Source: an uncultured Bacteroidales bacterium (GTDB taxonomy: Bacteria > Bacteroidota > Bacteroidia > Bacteroidales > UBA932). From it: a stretch of DNA of 64,000 nt. The stretch lies in contig CALUTW010000007.1 of the NCBI GenBank assembly GCA_944323805.1, positions 54,289 through 118,288 of the forward strand, written 5' to 3'. The notes beneath the pieces are model-generated. The model was not told the origin of the DNA. It was given only the letters and a program-made list of their open reading frames with translations, and ran no database searches. The position numbers and the translations under genes were made by a program. Shown here one piece after another: positions 55,400-64,000 of the stretch (within the stretch, counting starts at the first letter, position 1; each line of letters begins with the position of its first letter).

Positions 55400-58051
55400 C
55401 TATCTGCCGTTCCACCCGAGGGCCTTGAAAATCTCCACCACTACGAGCGGGACAAGGGCAAGCCCTGCTACGGTAAGCCACTGTGCTGTCCCCATGCCGG
55501 CGAAGCTGAATGCATCTGCAAATGCAGGTACAAGCAATACTGCGAGAGAGAACAGCAGTGATGCCCCGATTGCAAATATCAGAGGCTTGTTCGCAAGCGG
55601 GTTGAACCTGAACCTGGATTCCGTGTTGGAATGGAGGTTGCCGGCATGGACGAGCTTGGCTGCAATGAGCGATGCAAATGCCATGGTCTGACCGAGAGAT
55701 TCCGCGAATGCCGCGTCTCCTGCCGACATTTCCAGTCCCATTCTCTTGCCTATTACAAATGCTGCAAGGGTAATCACGCCCATCATCACTCCCTGGTAGC
55801 TGATTCTCCATATCATGCCCTTGTCCATGAACTGCTTGCCTTTCCCTCTCGGGCTCTTTTTCATGATGTCCTTCGATGCCGGGTCAAGGCTGAGCGCAAG
55901 GGCCGGGAATGTCTCGCTGACGAGGTTGATCCAAAGTATATGTATAGGCAGGAGCGGAATTCCCATGTTGAGGATTGATGTCACGAACAGCAGCAGCACC
56001 TCTCCCAGGTTGGTGGACAGGAGGAAGAGTATGGTCTTGAGGATATTGTCATATATCCTGCGTCCTTCGGACACTGCAGAGACGATAGTGACGAAATTGT
56101 CGTCGGACAGTATCATGTCGGATGCATCCTTGGCGACCTCTGTACCGGTTATTCCCATCGATACCCCTATGTCCGCCTGCTTCAGGGCAGGAGCATCGTT
56201 TACCCCGTCCCCTGTCATGGCGACAATCTCTCCCTTCTTCTGCCATGCAGTGACAATCTTGACCTTCTGCTCAGGGGCGATGCGGGCATATACCGAGTAC
56301 TTCTCTACATTCCTGTCGAATGTCTCTTCGTCGAGTCTGTCGAGCTCAGTGCCGGTAATGGCCATGTCCCCGTCCTTGAATATGCCTATCTTGGATGCGA
56401 TGGCAAGGGCCGTAGCCTTATGGTCGCCCGTAATCATCACTGTCCGGATGCCGGCGTCATGACATTCCCTGATTGCCCCTATGACCTCTTCCCTTTCAGG
56501 GTCGATCATGCCGGTCATGCCGACGAATATCAGGTCCTTTTCGACCTCCTCCATCTCGGATGATATCTCTTCTGCCGGTCTGTATGCCATTGCCAGTACC
56601 CTGAGTGCCGAGTCCGCCATCTTCTGGTTCCTTTCCTGGAGGTCCCGGATGTCGGCAGGGGTAATCTCCCTGATGCCGTCGGCTGTCTCAATCCGTGTAC
56701 ATACCGAAAGAATCTCGTCGAGCCCTCCCTTGACATTTATCTGGAGGCTGCCGTCCTGCATCCTGTTGATGGTGGACATCCTTTTGCGCGAGGAGTCGAA
56801 GGCTACTTCCCCGACTCTCGGGCATGCCGCATCAAGCTCTGCCTTGACAATACCCTTTGCCGCCCCGAGGTCGATGAGGGCTATCTCTGTCGGGTCTCCG
56901 ACACGGGTAGTCTCCCCCTCGTTATTCTTCACTTCCTTGGCATCGCAGCACAGTACGGAGATTGTCACGAGCCTGCCGGTATCGCCGCCCACGGCATATT
57001 CCTCCACGACTGTCATCTGGTTCTTTGTCAGTGTCCCGGTCTTGTCCGAGCATATCACGGTCGTACAGCCGAGGGTCTCGACAGATGGCAGCTTGCGTAT
57101 TATGGCATTGTGCCTTACCATCCTGCGGACACCCATCGAAAGTATGATTGTCGAGATGGCCGGAAGACCTTCAGGTATGGCCGCGACCGCAAGCGAAACT
57201 GCGACCATCAGCATGCTGATTATCGGTCTCCCGTACAGGATGCCGATTATGAATATCACGACACAGATAAGCACGGAAGCCGTCCCTATGACCTTTCCGA
57301 GCTTTTCAAGGCGTATCTGCATCGGGGTCTGGGTGTCGGATTCTCCGCCGAGCATGTCTGCGATCTTTCCGATTTCGGTGTCCATTCCTGTCCCTGTGAC
57401 GATGCCCCTGCCGTGGCCGAATGTGACCACTCCGCTTGAATATGCCATGTTCCTGCGGTCTCCGAGCGGGATGTCCTCGTCCGGAAGAGTCTCAGGATTC
57501 TTCTCTACAGGCACGGATTCCCCTGTCATCGAGGACTCCTGGATGCTCATGTTGTATGACTCCGTTATCCTTATGTCTGCGGGCACGATATCCCCGACCT
57601 CAAGCTCGACAAGGTCTCCCGGTACGACATCCTCCACGTTTATGACCATCGGCTCGCCGTCCCTTACGACCTTCGCCATAGGGGCAGCCATCTTTTTCAG
57701 CGATTCGAGCGATTTCTGGGCCTTGAATTCCTGATATGCCCCTATAAAGGCGTTCAGGAGGAGTATCCCCATGATTATATACGTGTCCAGGAGCCCTTCC
57801 CCGGTCTTCACTCCCATTATTCCCGATATGATTGCCGCTATTATCAGGAGTATTATCATGAAGCTCTTGAACTGGGCAATGAACATTGCAATGAAAGACC
57901 TGTTCTTTTTCTGTACAAGAGTGTTTTTCCCGTATTTCTCAATGCGGGAGGCTATCTCGTCTTTCCGGAGTCCCCGTGCGGCATCGCTGCCGAATTCCCT
58001 GGAGACATCCTCAATGGAACTGCTGTAAAACTGTTTCATTATACCTGTCAT
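55400..58051 (-). CDS. P-type calcium-transporting ATPase (type IIA-like)
   Basis: An 883-residue cation pump. The P-type signatures are TGES (residues 176-179), PEGLP in helix 4 (293-297), the phosphorylated Asp336 in DKTGTLT, TGDHKATA and TGDGVNDAPALKQADIG. An N-terminal cation ATPase domain and a C-terminal block of four to six helices complete it. PEGLP together with NLVSETFPALAL in helix 6 fits Ca2+ or Mn2+ (SERCA/PMR1-like) more than Na+/K+ or proton pumps. The start is ATG 58051 or, four codons in, 58039. A TATTTTTG element (complement of 58068-58075) precedes it in the spacer shared with the AraC-type gene. Confidence 0.92.
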   Translation of the reverse strand: MTGIMKQFYSSSIEDVSREFGSDAARGLRKDEIASRIEKYGKNTLVQKKNRSFIAMFIAQFKSFMIILLIIAAIISGIMGVKTGEGLLDTYIIMGILLLNAFIGAYQEFKAQKSLESLKKMAAPMAKVVRDGEPMVINVEDVVPGDLVELEVGDIVPADIRITESYNMSIQESSMTGESVPVEKNPETLPDEDIPLGDRRNMAYSSGVVTFGHGRGIVTGTGMDTEIGKIADMLGGESDTQTPMQIRLEKLGKVIGTASVLICVVIFIIGILYGRPIISMLMVAVSLAVAAIPEGLPAISTIILSMGVRRMVRHNAIIRKLPSVETLGCTTVICSDKTGTLTKNQMTVVEEYAVGGDTGRLVTISVLCCDAKEVKNNEGETTRVGDPTEIALIDLGAAKGIVKAELDAACPRVGEVAFDSSRKRMSTINRMQDGSLQINVKGGLDEILSVCTRIETADGIREITPADIRDLQERNQKMADSALRVLAMAYRPAEEISSEMEEVEKDLIFVGMTGMIDPEREEVIGAIRECHDAGIRTVMITGDHKATALAIASKIGIFKDGDMAITGTELDRLDEETFDRNVEKYSVYARIAPEQKVKIVTAWQKKGEIVAMTGDGVNDAPALKQADIGVSMGITGTEVAKDASDMILSDDNFVTIVSAVSEGRRIYDNILKTILFLLSTNLGEVLLLFVTSILNMGIPLLPIHILWINLVSETFPALALSLDPASKDIMKKSPRGKGKQFMDKGMIWRISYQGVMMGVITLAAFVIGKRMGLEMSAGDAAFAESLGQTMAFASLIAAKLVHAGNLHSNTESRFRFNPLANKPLIFAIGASLLFSLAVLLVPAFADAFSFAGMGTAQWLTVAGLALVPLVVVEIFKALGWNGR

Positions 58052-58098
58052 ATGTTAAAATGAGCTGCAAAAATAACAGCATAATGGATATATATTAT

Positions 58099-58106
58099 TA
58101 TGTTTG
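58099..58106 (+). promoter_or_regulatory. -7 element (TATGTTTG) of the second AraC-type gene
   Basis: TAnnTTTG match 33 bp before the start codon. No -33 box is visible. Confidence 0.45.
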
Positions 58107-58139
58107 CAGAATAAAAAATGTAGGAAAAGTCGGATTTCC

Positions 58140-59030
58140 ATGAAGGCTAAAGGCAGCGGCAATTTTGTGAACATAGATATCGGGGACATGGTCAATGTGT
58201 CCAGATATCATTCAATCAAGAATTTCTATCTTTCCCATCTCGATTTCAAGGAGCATCTGTTCAAGGAAGGGGTCCCGTTCACTTTTAACGGTTTCTACAT
58301 CTCCCTCTGCCTTGCGGGCGAGGCCGGTCTGCGAATCAGCGGCAGAAGCTGCCCTGTGCGTCCCGGTACGCTTCTTGTCCTGGCCCCGAACCAGCTGATA
58401 GAGCCGTACCATATATCCCCGGACTATGATTCCAGGTCAATCATCGTATCACTGGATGAGATACTTGCATTTCCCAGCCCGATAGACATCAATATCATGA
58501 ACGCAGCGGTACGGACACCTTCAGTCAATCTTCCGGGACAGAGACCGGCCCGGCTTCTGGAGTACTATGACTTCCTGGAGAAGCAGTATCTTGAGACAGG
58601 GAATGCCTATCGGGAGGAGATATCCAAGACCTTGTTCTATGCGCTGATGCTCGAGATCTGCGACATATTCAGGTCCGTCTCCGGAGAGGATGGCTCTGTC
58701 CAGCGGCCGCGGCAGGAAAAGCTGACGGATGATTTCCTGAGGCTCATGACAAAGTATTACAGGACAGAGCACAATGTGGCATTCTATGCGGACATGCTCA
58801 ACAGGACACCCAAATATCTTTCGGGGGCAATCAAAAGGCTGAGCGGCCGCTCGGTATCCGACTGGATAAATTCCATGCTTATAAGCGAGAGCAAGCTGAT
58901 GCTGAAAGTGACGGACAAGTCAATTCTGGAGATATCAGAGGAGCTGAATTTTTCCAGTCCCTCTGTCTTTGTGCAGTTTTTCCGGCATAATACCGGCATC
59001 ACGCCCCTGCAGTACCGCAAGCAGGCATGA
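58140..59030 (+). CDS. AraC family transcriptional regulator
   Basis: A 296-residue regulator. An N-terminal cupin-type sensor (FNGFYISLCLAGEAGLRISGRSCPVRPGTLLVLAPNQLIEPYHIS) is followed by a C-terminal double helix-turn-helix: NVAFYADMLNRTPKYLSGAIK and ILEISEELNFSSPSVFVQFFRHNTGITPLQYRKQ. The start is ATG 58140. It is divergent from the Ca2+-ATPase gene, but a regulatory link is not supported by any repeat found in the 88-bp spacer. Bacteroidales AraC proteins of this small size often respond to aromatic or redox-active compounds; the effector here is unknown. Confidence 0.9.
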   Translation: MKAKGSGNFVNIDIGDMVNVSRYHSIKNFYLSHLDFKEHLFKEGVPFTFNGFYISLCLAGEAGLRISGRSCPVRPGTLLVLAPNQLIEPYHISPDYDSRSIIVSLDEILAFPSPIDINIMNAAVRTPSVNLPGQRPARLLEYYDFLEKQYLETGNAYREEISKTLFYALMLEICDIFRSVSGEDGSVQRPRQEKLTDDFLRLMTKYYRTEHNVAFYADMLNRTPKYLSGAIKRLSGRSVSDWINSMLISESKLMLKVTDKSILEISEELNFSSPSVFVQFFRHNTGITPLQYRKQA

Positions 59031-59123
59031 CATCCAAGTGGATATCCCTTGAAACGGCAGGCCATGAAAAAGGGGCGGACCCATGCCTGAGTCTGCCCCT
59101 GTAATTTTCATCCGGTTCGGGAA

Positions 59124-59801
59124 TCAGAAATTGTATCCTACCGATATGTTGAATCCCCAGTTGTGTAATTTGGTATCCTTGTCATACCGTCCATCATCTG
59201 AAGTGTTGGCAATGTTAAGGAAGCCGTTGCTGTAAGCCAGTCCGACTGTGAAGTTCTGCCACTGGCCAGTGACACCTACCCTTATTCCGAGGTCTGAACG
59301 TGTCAGGACGCCGCCTTCGCCTGTCTCAGGGTCGTATTTGCCGAATACCTTGTATTTTTCGGACCCTTTCTCTCCTTCATATTCCCATTTGTTTTTGAGG
59401 TTTCCTCCGAGTCCGAGAGCATAGTACAGACCTACGCTCGGATAGATTGTGAAGTCTCCGACAAAGAATTTGTAGTTGACCATTACCGGGATGTCCATGT
59501 ACCAGAGGTTGTAGATTGTCTTGTAGGTTTTATCGCCGGAGCTTGTGCCTGCCATTGCGAATTCAAGTCCGGTCTCGAGGTAGAGCGGAAGATTCTCTGT
59601 CAGAAGTCTCTGATAAGTACCTGCGAATGATACGCCTGCGCGGGCTTTGGCGTCTATCTTGACGTTTCCGCTTTTCAACGTCATGCCGGTAATGTTCAGA
59701 CCGACCTTTGCACCGAAGATGTTCTTCTGGTAGTCCTGTGCAGACAGACTCCCCGCTGCAAAGATGAGAGCTGCAGCGGCAATTAGGATTTTTTTCATCA
59801 A
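59124..59801 (-). CDS. Outer membrane beta-barrel protein (PorT-like domain)
   Basis: A 225-residue exported protein with signal peptide ending at SLSAQ. The mature part has the PorT/OMP_b-brl_2 pattern: FGAKVGLNITGM, a Lys/Gly-rich turn, LPLYLETGLEFAMAGT, YMDIPVMVNYKFFVGDFTIYPSVGLYYALGLGG and the closing NWGFNISVGYNF with terminal Phe. Eight to ten strands are likely. The start is 59801 or 59798. A good promoter lies 119 bp upstream with a hairpin-rich leader between. The function is unknown. Confidence 0.85.
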   Translation of the reverse strand: MMKKILIAAAALIFAAGSLSAQDYQKNIFGAKVGLNITGMTLKSGNVKIDAKARAGVSFAGTYQRLLTENLPLYLETGLEFAMAGTSSGDKTYKTIYNLWYMDIPVMVNYKFFVGDFTIYPSVGLYYALGLGGNLKNKWEYEGEKGSEKYKVFGKYDPETGEGGVLTRSDLGIRVGVTGQWQNFTVGLAYSNGFLNIANTSDDGRYDKDTKLHNWGFNISVGYNF

Positions 59802-59852
59802 AATAAAATTTTAGGTTCTTCCGCCTCCCCCGGAAGATTAGTGTCTATAATG

Positions 59853-59895
59853 AAAAAGCGGGAAGGGCTCCCTGTATCGTTCAGGGACGCTTTTT
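59853..59895. terminator. Two-stem hairpin with U-tract between the S4 gene and the beta-barrel gene
   Basis: Outer arms AAAAAGCG/CGCTTTTT enclose TCCCTG/CAGGGA. On the minus strand the T-run follows the stem. It could end the S4-protein transcript, but it also lies inside the leader started by the promoter at 59920-59949. Confidence 0.7.
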
Positions 59896-59919
59896 GCTTA
59901 TAATCTGAAATTCAGCCCA

Positions 59920-59949
59920 CAAATTTATAAAATACTTTTCAGAATCCAA
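59920..59949 (-). promoter_or_regulatory. Promoter of the beta-barrel gene (TTG-N19-TAAATTTG)
   Basis: On the minus strand TTG (59949-59947) and TAAATTTG (59927-59920) are 19 bp apart. The predicted leader is about 110 nt. Confidence 0.65.
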
Positions 59950-59998
59950 GGGAGAAAAACGTTAAATCCGTGTTAAATCCCCGTTGTCGGAAATGTCC

Positions 59999-60469
59999 TT
60001 ACTCCTCCGTCTCGCCGTCCTCATCGGAGCTGTCTTCAAAGTCGAATTCGGCTGCAAAGCGGTCCGCGACATCATCCGGGACCTCGAAGCTGAGCGAGTC
60101 CCACAATGAGTCCATCTGCCTGCGCTCCTTCTTGGTCGGTCTGCCTGTCCCCCTGTCCCTTTTCAGGAAGAAGGTCTCGACAGGAGCTTTCAGCTTGTCA
60201 AGCTCAGACTGCGGGGTAAGATTTTCCGCATACTGGGGCACGAGCTTCGCTCCCTGGCGCTTCTCTATCGGCTCGATTACCTTGTATGTATACGTGATTG
60301 CTCCTTTTCTGGCCGAGATTGTGTCGCCTGCCTTTATCATCCTCGATGGCTTGATATCGGAGCCGTTTACCTTGATTTTCCCGCCCTTGCATGCGTCCGT
60401 GGCCTCTGTCCTCGTCTTGAAGACCCGGATTGCCCACAGGTATTTGTCTATTCTGGTCTCTGCTGCCAT
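59999..60469 (-). CDS. S4-domain RNA-binding protein (Hsp15-like)
   Basis: A 156-residue protein. The N-terminal S4 domain (residues about 5-60) reads RIDKYLWAIRVFKTRTEATDACKGGKIKVNG, which matches Hsp15, a factor that binds free 50S subunits carrying nascent chains. A basic middle (FFLKRDRGTGRPTKKERRQ) is typical. The last 20 residues are strongly acidic (EFDFEDSSDEDGETEE), an extension common in Bacteroidota versions. It follows the isomerase-like gene by 13 bp on the minus strand, so the two are probably co-transcribed. Confidence 0.88.
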   Translation of the reverse strand: MAAETRIDKYLWAIRVFKTRTEATDACKGGKIKVNGSDIKPSRMIKAGDTISARKGAITYTYKVIEPIEKRQGAKLVPQYAENLTPQSELDKLKAPVETFFLKRDRGTGRPTKKERRQMDSLWDSLSFEVPDDVADRFAAEFDFEDSSDEDGETEE

Positions 60470-60482
60470 GATTCAGGCTGTA

Positions 60483-61640
60483 TTAATTGAAGAATCTCCT
60501 TATGTTCGATACCGTATCGGAGTCCTGTCCGTTGCGGGCATTGTCATCGTCCCGGGCATCAGCCGCGTCATCTTCATCTTCCGCGCCTTCGTAGTCTTCC
60601 CCCTCAAGGAAAGGCTCCGTATCGGGATTGATGTAGTCATCGATGACCTCCCGTTTCTCGATGAACACCTCGAGGACTTCCGTGTCCCTGTCGGACGGCA
60701 CGAGGAAAAACTCATCCATGTCGGCAGGGACAAGCACCGTCTCCCCGCATTGTACCGGCCAGCTGGCGGTATGTATCCCTGAACTGTCCTTGACCGATGC
60801 CTGGATGGAGAAGCTGCCGCTGATGCATATGTAGATTGTGAATGAATGTCCGGAAGTCACTTTCATCGGCCCGGCCACTTTCATTTTCCTGACTGAGAAT
60901 TCCTGACTCGACAGGAGGGTGTCGCCAAGGGTATCCCCTGCCTGTTCGCTCCCGGCGCAGTCTTTACCGGATGCCTGTCCGGGCTCTGTATGGCCGATAA
61001 TGTCCGAGGCATGGTAGTCTATAAGGTCGATTGCATCTTCAATGTGCGAATCTTCCGGCTTGCCGTCGGGGTCGTACAGAGTAAATGTGATTGCCGATGA
61101 TTCAGAGACGGAGATGATGCGCAGCTTCCCGGATGCCGAATAGACGGTGCCCGGCCGTATTTCCATGCAGTCTCCCGCATGTGGCGTGAATGATGCGAGA
61201 GTGTCCCCGACAGTCCCGTCAAGACATCTCCCGTACAGCTCCGAGGCGGACATCTCCCGGTTGAAGCCGAGACATACCTTTGCGTCTTCCGAGGCTTCAA
61301 GGATGTACCACATTGTGCGTTTGCCGAGTGCATCGTATCTCTGGCCGGCGGCTTCATCATCGGGATGGCACTGTACGGGCATGCGGCCGTCTATGCAGAT
61401 AAGGGATACTGCTACCGGGAACTGCCTCCCGTAGAAATTGTATACATCCTCTCCGCTGATGCGCTCGATATAGGTCTCCATTATGTCGCTGAAGGTGTTG
61501 CCGGCAAGCCAGCCGTTCTTCACGACAGAGTCCACGATGCCAAGGTCGGCAACCATGAACGTCTCTGTCCCCCATGCATGCCTTTCCGTCTCTGCCTCGA
61601 ATATTATTGGATAAAGTCTCTTCTTTTCTTCCATTGCCAT
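60483..61640 (-). CDS. manA: Class I mannose-6-phosphate isomerase-like protein with acidic tail
   Basis: A 385-residue cupin protein predicted to interconvert mannose-6-phosphate and fructose-6-phosphate. The metal site is visible in MPVQCHPDDEAAG (Gln/His of the QxHPxD motif), and PGTVYSASG is the late-cupin element. The sequence diverges from standard ManA in the first 60 residues (PIIFEAETERHAWGTETFM), so activity is likely but not certain. After about residue 345 comes a Glu/Asp-rich tail of 40 residues. ATG 61640 (or 61634) is chosen; the long frame upstream crosses the TACTTTTG promoter element (complement of 61688-61695). Confidence 0.75.
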   Translation of the reverse strand: MAMEEKKRLYPIIFEAETERHAWGTETFMVADLGIVDSVVKNGWLAGNTFSDIMETYIERISGEDVYNFYGRQFPVAVSLICIDGRMPVQCHPDDEAAGQRYDALGKRTMWYILEASEDAKVCLGFNREMSASELYGRCLDGTVGDTLASFTPHAGDCMEIRPGTVYSASGKLRIISVSESSAITFTLYDPDGKPEDSHIEDAIDLIDYHASDIIGHTEPGQASGKDCAGSEQAGDTLGDTLLSSQEFSVRKMKVAGPMKVTSGHSFTIYICISGSFSIQASVKDSSGIHTASWPVQCGETVLVPADMDEFFLVPSDRDTEVLEVFIEKREVIDDYINPDTEPFLEGEDYEGAEDEDDAADARDDDNARNGQDSDTVSNIRRFFN

Positions 61641-61765
61641 GATTTTTCCGGATATCGTATGTCCTCCCTGCTGTTGCAGGCTGACGGCAAAAGTACGAAA
61701 AAAAGCCGAAACAAGAATATGCCGTTGCACTATGGGCAACCGTAATGCCCCCGATGACGCAATAG

Positions 61766-61801
61766 AAAAAGGATGTCCCGGAAACCTGCCCCGGAACATC
61801 C
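61766..61801 (-). terminator. Terminator of the repeat lipoprotein gene
   Basis: On the minus strand a GGATGT/ACATCC plus CCGG/CCGG stem is followed by TTTTT (plus-strand A-run 61766-61770), 55 bp past the stop codon. Confidence 0.75.
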
Positions 61802-61855
61802 CTTGAAAGCTATGTCTTGTCAGAAACAGTCATCTGACCGTCCTGCGGGTGGGAT

Positions 61856-63529
61856 TTATCTTGTAAGCCTGATCTTCTTGACTTTTGAGACCGAAGCTGT
61901 GGTCTTGTCGGCAGGTCTTACCTGGATCTTGCTGACATCGGCTGCCTTGATTCCTGCTTTCTGTACGTCCTTTGCAACGGCTTTTGCCGCAGGCCTGACG
62001 GATGATGCAGAGTAGCCGCCAGCAGTCACGTCTGTCAATGCAAGTGTTCCTTCCCAGGTGCCGTCCCAGGTATTGCCATTGTCATCAAGGAATTCAAATG
62101 ATATTGTATAGGAATCGTTGCCGTTGTTTGTTATGTTGAGGTCCCCGCTTGTTGCCGGTGCCATATTTGATATGTAAACGTCTCCAGCTCCGTCATCGGC
62201 ATATCCGTAGTACCATACTCCTGTAAGATAGTACTCATCCATATACCCTGCTGCATATTCTCCCGGGTTTGGATCATAAGATGATGCAGCCGTATATGTC
62301 CCTGTAGGGATTCCAGCCGAGAAGTCCAGACCTTCTGCCACAAGGTCAATCTGCAGCCCGTCTCCTGTTCCTGACGGAGCAAGGTCAATCATCCAGTTGC
62401 CGCCTCCGGTATGATAGTAGTCCCCATAGTAGGATCCGGTTCCTGTGTTACCGCTTATGTTCAGAGTGTAGTCTCCTGTCAGGGTGGAATAATATGGCAA
62501 TGGCATTCCTGATACTGTCAGGTTGCCTTCGAATCTACACTTGATGGAAACACCTTCTATTGTAGTGAAATCGCATTTTATGGTATACAGGTCGAATTCC
62601 CTGCTTCCGGTAATTGACATTGACCCTGCTGATACATAACCTACTTCATAAGTAGTGGCATCCGTATATTTTACTGCATATGATCCGAGTGTGTAACCAT
62701 AGAAGTCATATCCTGGCGATACGGAGTATTCATCATATGTGTTGTTGACTTCATATGTGCCGAGTGCAAGCTTGCCGTCTTCATTATATGGGAGATATGC
62801 TTCCACCGTGAACATTGCTCCTGGAGGTATGACATAACCTTCATCATCTACATCCATGTCTGTAAACTGGAATGTAACGGTCATGACGTCATTTGCGTCG
62901 GAGGCATATGTCGCTACAGCAAGAGATGCCTCGATATCTACAGGCTCGCTGATGGCATTATACGTCGGTTCGTCTCCACCGCCGCCAGGGCTATAACTGT
63001 ACTCTGTCGGACCAGTATATGTTACGTGGTGGGTAGCTCCTGTTTCGTCTGTAAGGACTGCATCAAAGGTGTATGTGTCCCCTTCGACAGTGACGACAAG
63101 TGTCCCGTCTGTAAGGTATCTGCCCTCTTCTCCAGGAAGGTATACACATGAATAGTCTATGCCAAATGTCATTTCTTCCGTAGCATCTGGCTCCCCGAGT
63201 TTATATGTGCCTGCGGGAAGAGCCTCTGTCTCCAGAGCTGATGCAGGTGCATAAATGTCAAACAGGTAATATGTGCCCGCAATGTCCGCGTACCCATCGG
63301 AGTCGAAAGGCCTGTCTGACAAGAATGTGTAGAAATTCGCCTCGCCATTGTTGGCCATATCATCATACAGCTCTCCCGTGAATACCGTGGCGGTCAGTTC
63401 GTGGTCATATTCTACTGATGGAGGAGGAACGGGATCCGGGTCCGGGGTAGTCGTTTCGCATCCGACCATAACAAAAGCTGCAAGAGCCAGCAATGTGGCT
63501 GATGCTGATAGATAGGTTTTTGTTTTCAT
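61856..63529 (-). CDS. Large repeat-containing surface lipoprotein of unknown function
   Basis: A 557-residue lipoprotein with lipobox MVGC (Cys24). I do not recognise a named family. The mature part is Tyr-, Gly-, Asp- and Thr-rich and contains at least three related beta units marked by ALPAGTYKLGE, KLALGTYEVNN and GIPTGTYTAAS, each followed by a YS.DP/SPGY-type turn and a YYGY-like strand. A Pro-rich and a Gly-rich linker separate units. The last 50 residues change abruptly to a basic, Ala/Lys/Val-rich tail (KAVAKDVQKAGIKAADVSK) unlike the acidic body. It is probably exposed on the cell surface. A terminator follows; no clear promoter box was found upstream. Confidence 0.8.
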   Translation of the reverse strand: MKTKTYLSASATLLALAAFVMVGCETTTPDPDPVPPPSVEYDHELTATVFTGELYDDMANNGEANFYTFLSDRPFDSDGYADIAGTYYLFDIYAPASALETEALPAGTYKLGEPDATEEMTFGIDYSCVYLPGEEGRYLTDGTLVVTVEGDTYTFDAVLTDETGATHHVTYTGPTEYSYSPGGGGDEPTYNAISEPVDIEASLAVATYASDANDVMTVTFQFTDMDVDDEGYVIPPGAMFTVEAYLPYNEDGKLALGTYEVNNTYDEYSVSPGYDFYGYTLGSYAVKYTDATTYEVGYVSAGSMSITGSREFDLYTIKCDFTTIEGVSIKCRFEGNLTVSGMPLPYYSTLTGDYTLNISGNTGTGSYYGDYYHTGGGNWMIDLAPSGTGDGLQIDLVAEGLDFSAGIPTGTYTAASSYDPNPGEYAAGYMDEYYLTGVWYYGYADDGAGDVYISNMAPATSGDLNITNNGNDSYTISFEFLDDNGNTWDGTWEGTLALTDVTAGGYSASSVRPAAKAVAKDVQKAGIKAADVSKIQVRPADKTTASVSKVKKIRLTR

Positions 63530-64000
63530 GGTTGAGTAGTGTTAATTGTTAATAATGTATGTAAATGTCATTTCAGACATGGGGAAATACATTGTATGTG
63601 GCTCTCTTGCTTGCGAATCCGACAATAAAGTTAAGCAATGGAATTTTAAAAAACAAATGCCTGTGCCAGTGTTTTTTATCTGCTGTGATTTCAAATTGAT
63701 TTTTTTACCTCAAATTTTGTTATAAACCGAAACTATCGATATGCTGCATGTACGGATTCTCTCGTATATGTCAGACGATTACTGCAATCTGTAATTATTG
63801 ACGATTGATGCTGCAATTTGCCGGATTCTGTCGTTCCCGCATCATTCTACATGACGAGGGCGAATTCTAAGTTAAAACCAAATTTATTTTAACTTTTTCG
63901 TCCACGATTTAGAAGAGTGATTCCAATGAACGAATCACTCTTCTTTTATTATTTAATTAAGGAAGAGAGTGGCTTATGCCATTAGTTTGACAAATGGGGT
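63530..64000. other. A/T-rich non-coding stretch at the right edge
   Basis: No gene is recognised in 471 bp. It contains the upstream region of the repeat lipoprotein gene, a TAAATTTG element on the minus strand (63879-63886) and a strong hairpin at 63911-63944. The neighbouring gene must start beyond the window. Confidence 0.4.
63911..63948 (+). terminator. Hairpin with T-tract and no gene before it
   Basis: Perfect 13-bp arms (AGAAGAGTGATTC/GAATCACTCTTCT) with an 8-nt loop, followed by TTTT on the plus strand. There is no plus-strand gene in the 380 bp before it. Confidence 0.75.

Noticed and set aside
56481..57734. 417-codon frame antisense to the Ca2+-ATPase gene
   Set aside because: Ser/Met-rich low-complexity translation covering conserved ATPase motifs on the real strand; no start signal or family.

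Overview
The window is a 64-kb stretch of a Bacteroidales-type (phylum Bacteroidota) chromosome. The evidence is the -33/-7 promoter style (TTTG, about 19 bp, TAnnTTTG), the near absence of Shine-Dalgarno sites, lipoprotein signals of the SC/AC type, outer-membrane beta-barrels, a TonB-dependent receptor with a carboxypeptidase-like N-terminal domain, DUF4922, HU-CCDC81 and NamZ proteins, and the ileS-dksA-lspA gene order. The genus cannot be fixed from the sequence. No transposase, phage gene or CRISPR array was seen. The content is mostly housekeeping with a few accessory islands.

Layout. 1-10.1 kb: a tight glycogen operon with a GH13 branching enzyme (cut by the window edge), a GH133 debranching enzyme, a GT4 glycosyltransferase, a GH57 enzyme and a 1412-residue fusion of a GT3-like glycogen synthase with a GT35-like phosphorylase. 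ribF overlaps its end. 11-20.3 kb: greA, HIT protein, a thioredoxin-like lipoprotein, tsaB/cvpA on the minus strand, ileS, dksA-like, lspA and an aspartate-dehydrogenase-like gene. 20.3-31.5 kb: mixed genes (beta-barrel protein, tRNA-Ser, GNAT, EamA transporter, exported nitroreductase, MscS channel, a 22-codon mini-ORF beside a long palindrome, tRNA-Asn, a membrane-tethered HU-like protein, acyl-ACP thioesterase, an AspT/YidE transporter, a split ThrE exporter, a membrane protein and a Nudix hydrolase).

31.5-39.4 kb: an apparent peptidoglycan-salvage island: a two-module glycosyltransferase, a DUF4922-SpoIID fusion without a signal peptide, an AmpG-like importer, a serpin lipoprotein and a NamZ (GH171) muramidase. 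39.4-44.1 kb: a decayed lipoprotein gene with a G8 tract, a strong terminator, an array of seven GTAA half-sites spaced alternately 11 and 10 bp, then a TonB-dependent receptor and a beta-helix lipoprotein. The array is the most striking regulatory signal in the window and looks like a binding site for an OmpR/PhoB-type regulator.

44.5-64 kb: murI, a tripartite RND efflux operon divergent from an AraC-type regulator, prfB with the classical UGA programmed frameshift, a class I fumarase, a P-type Ca2+-ATPase divergent from a second AraC-type gene, a beta-barrel protein with a structured leader, an S4 RNA-binding protein, a mannose-6-phosphate-isomerase-like protein and a large repeat-containing surface lipoprotein.
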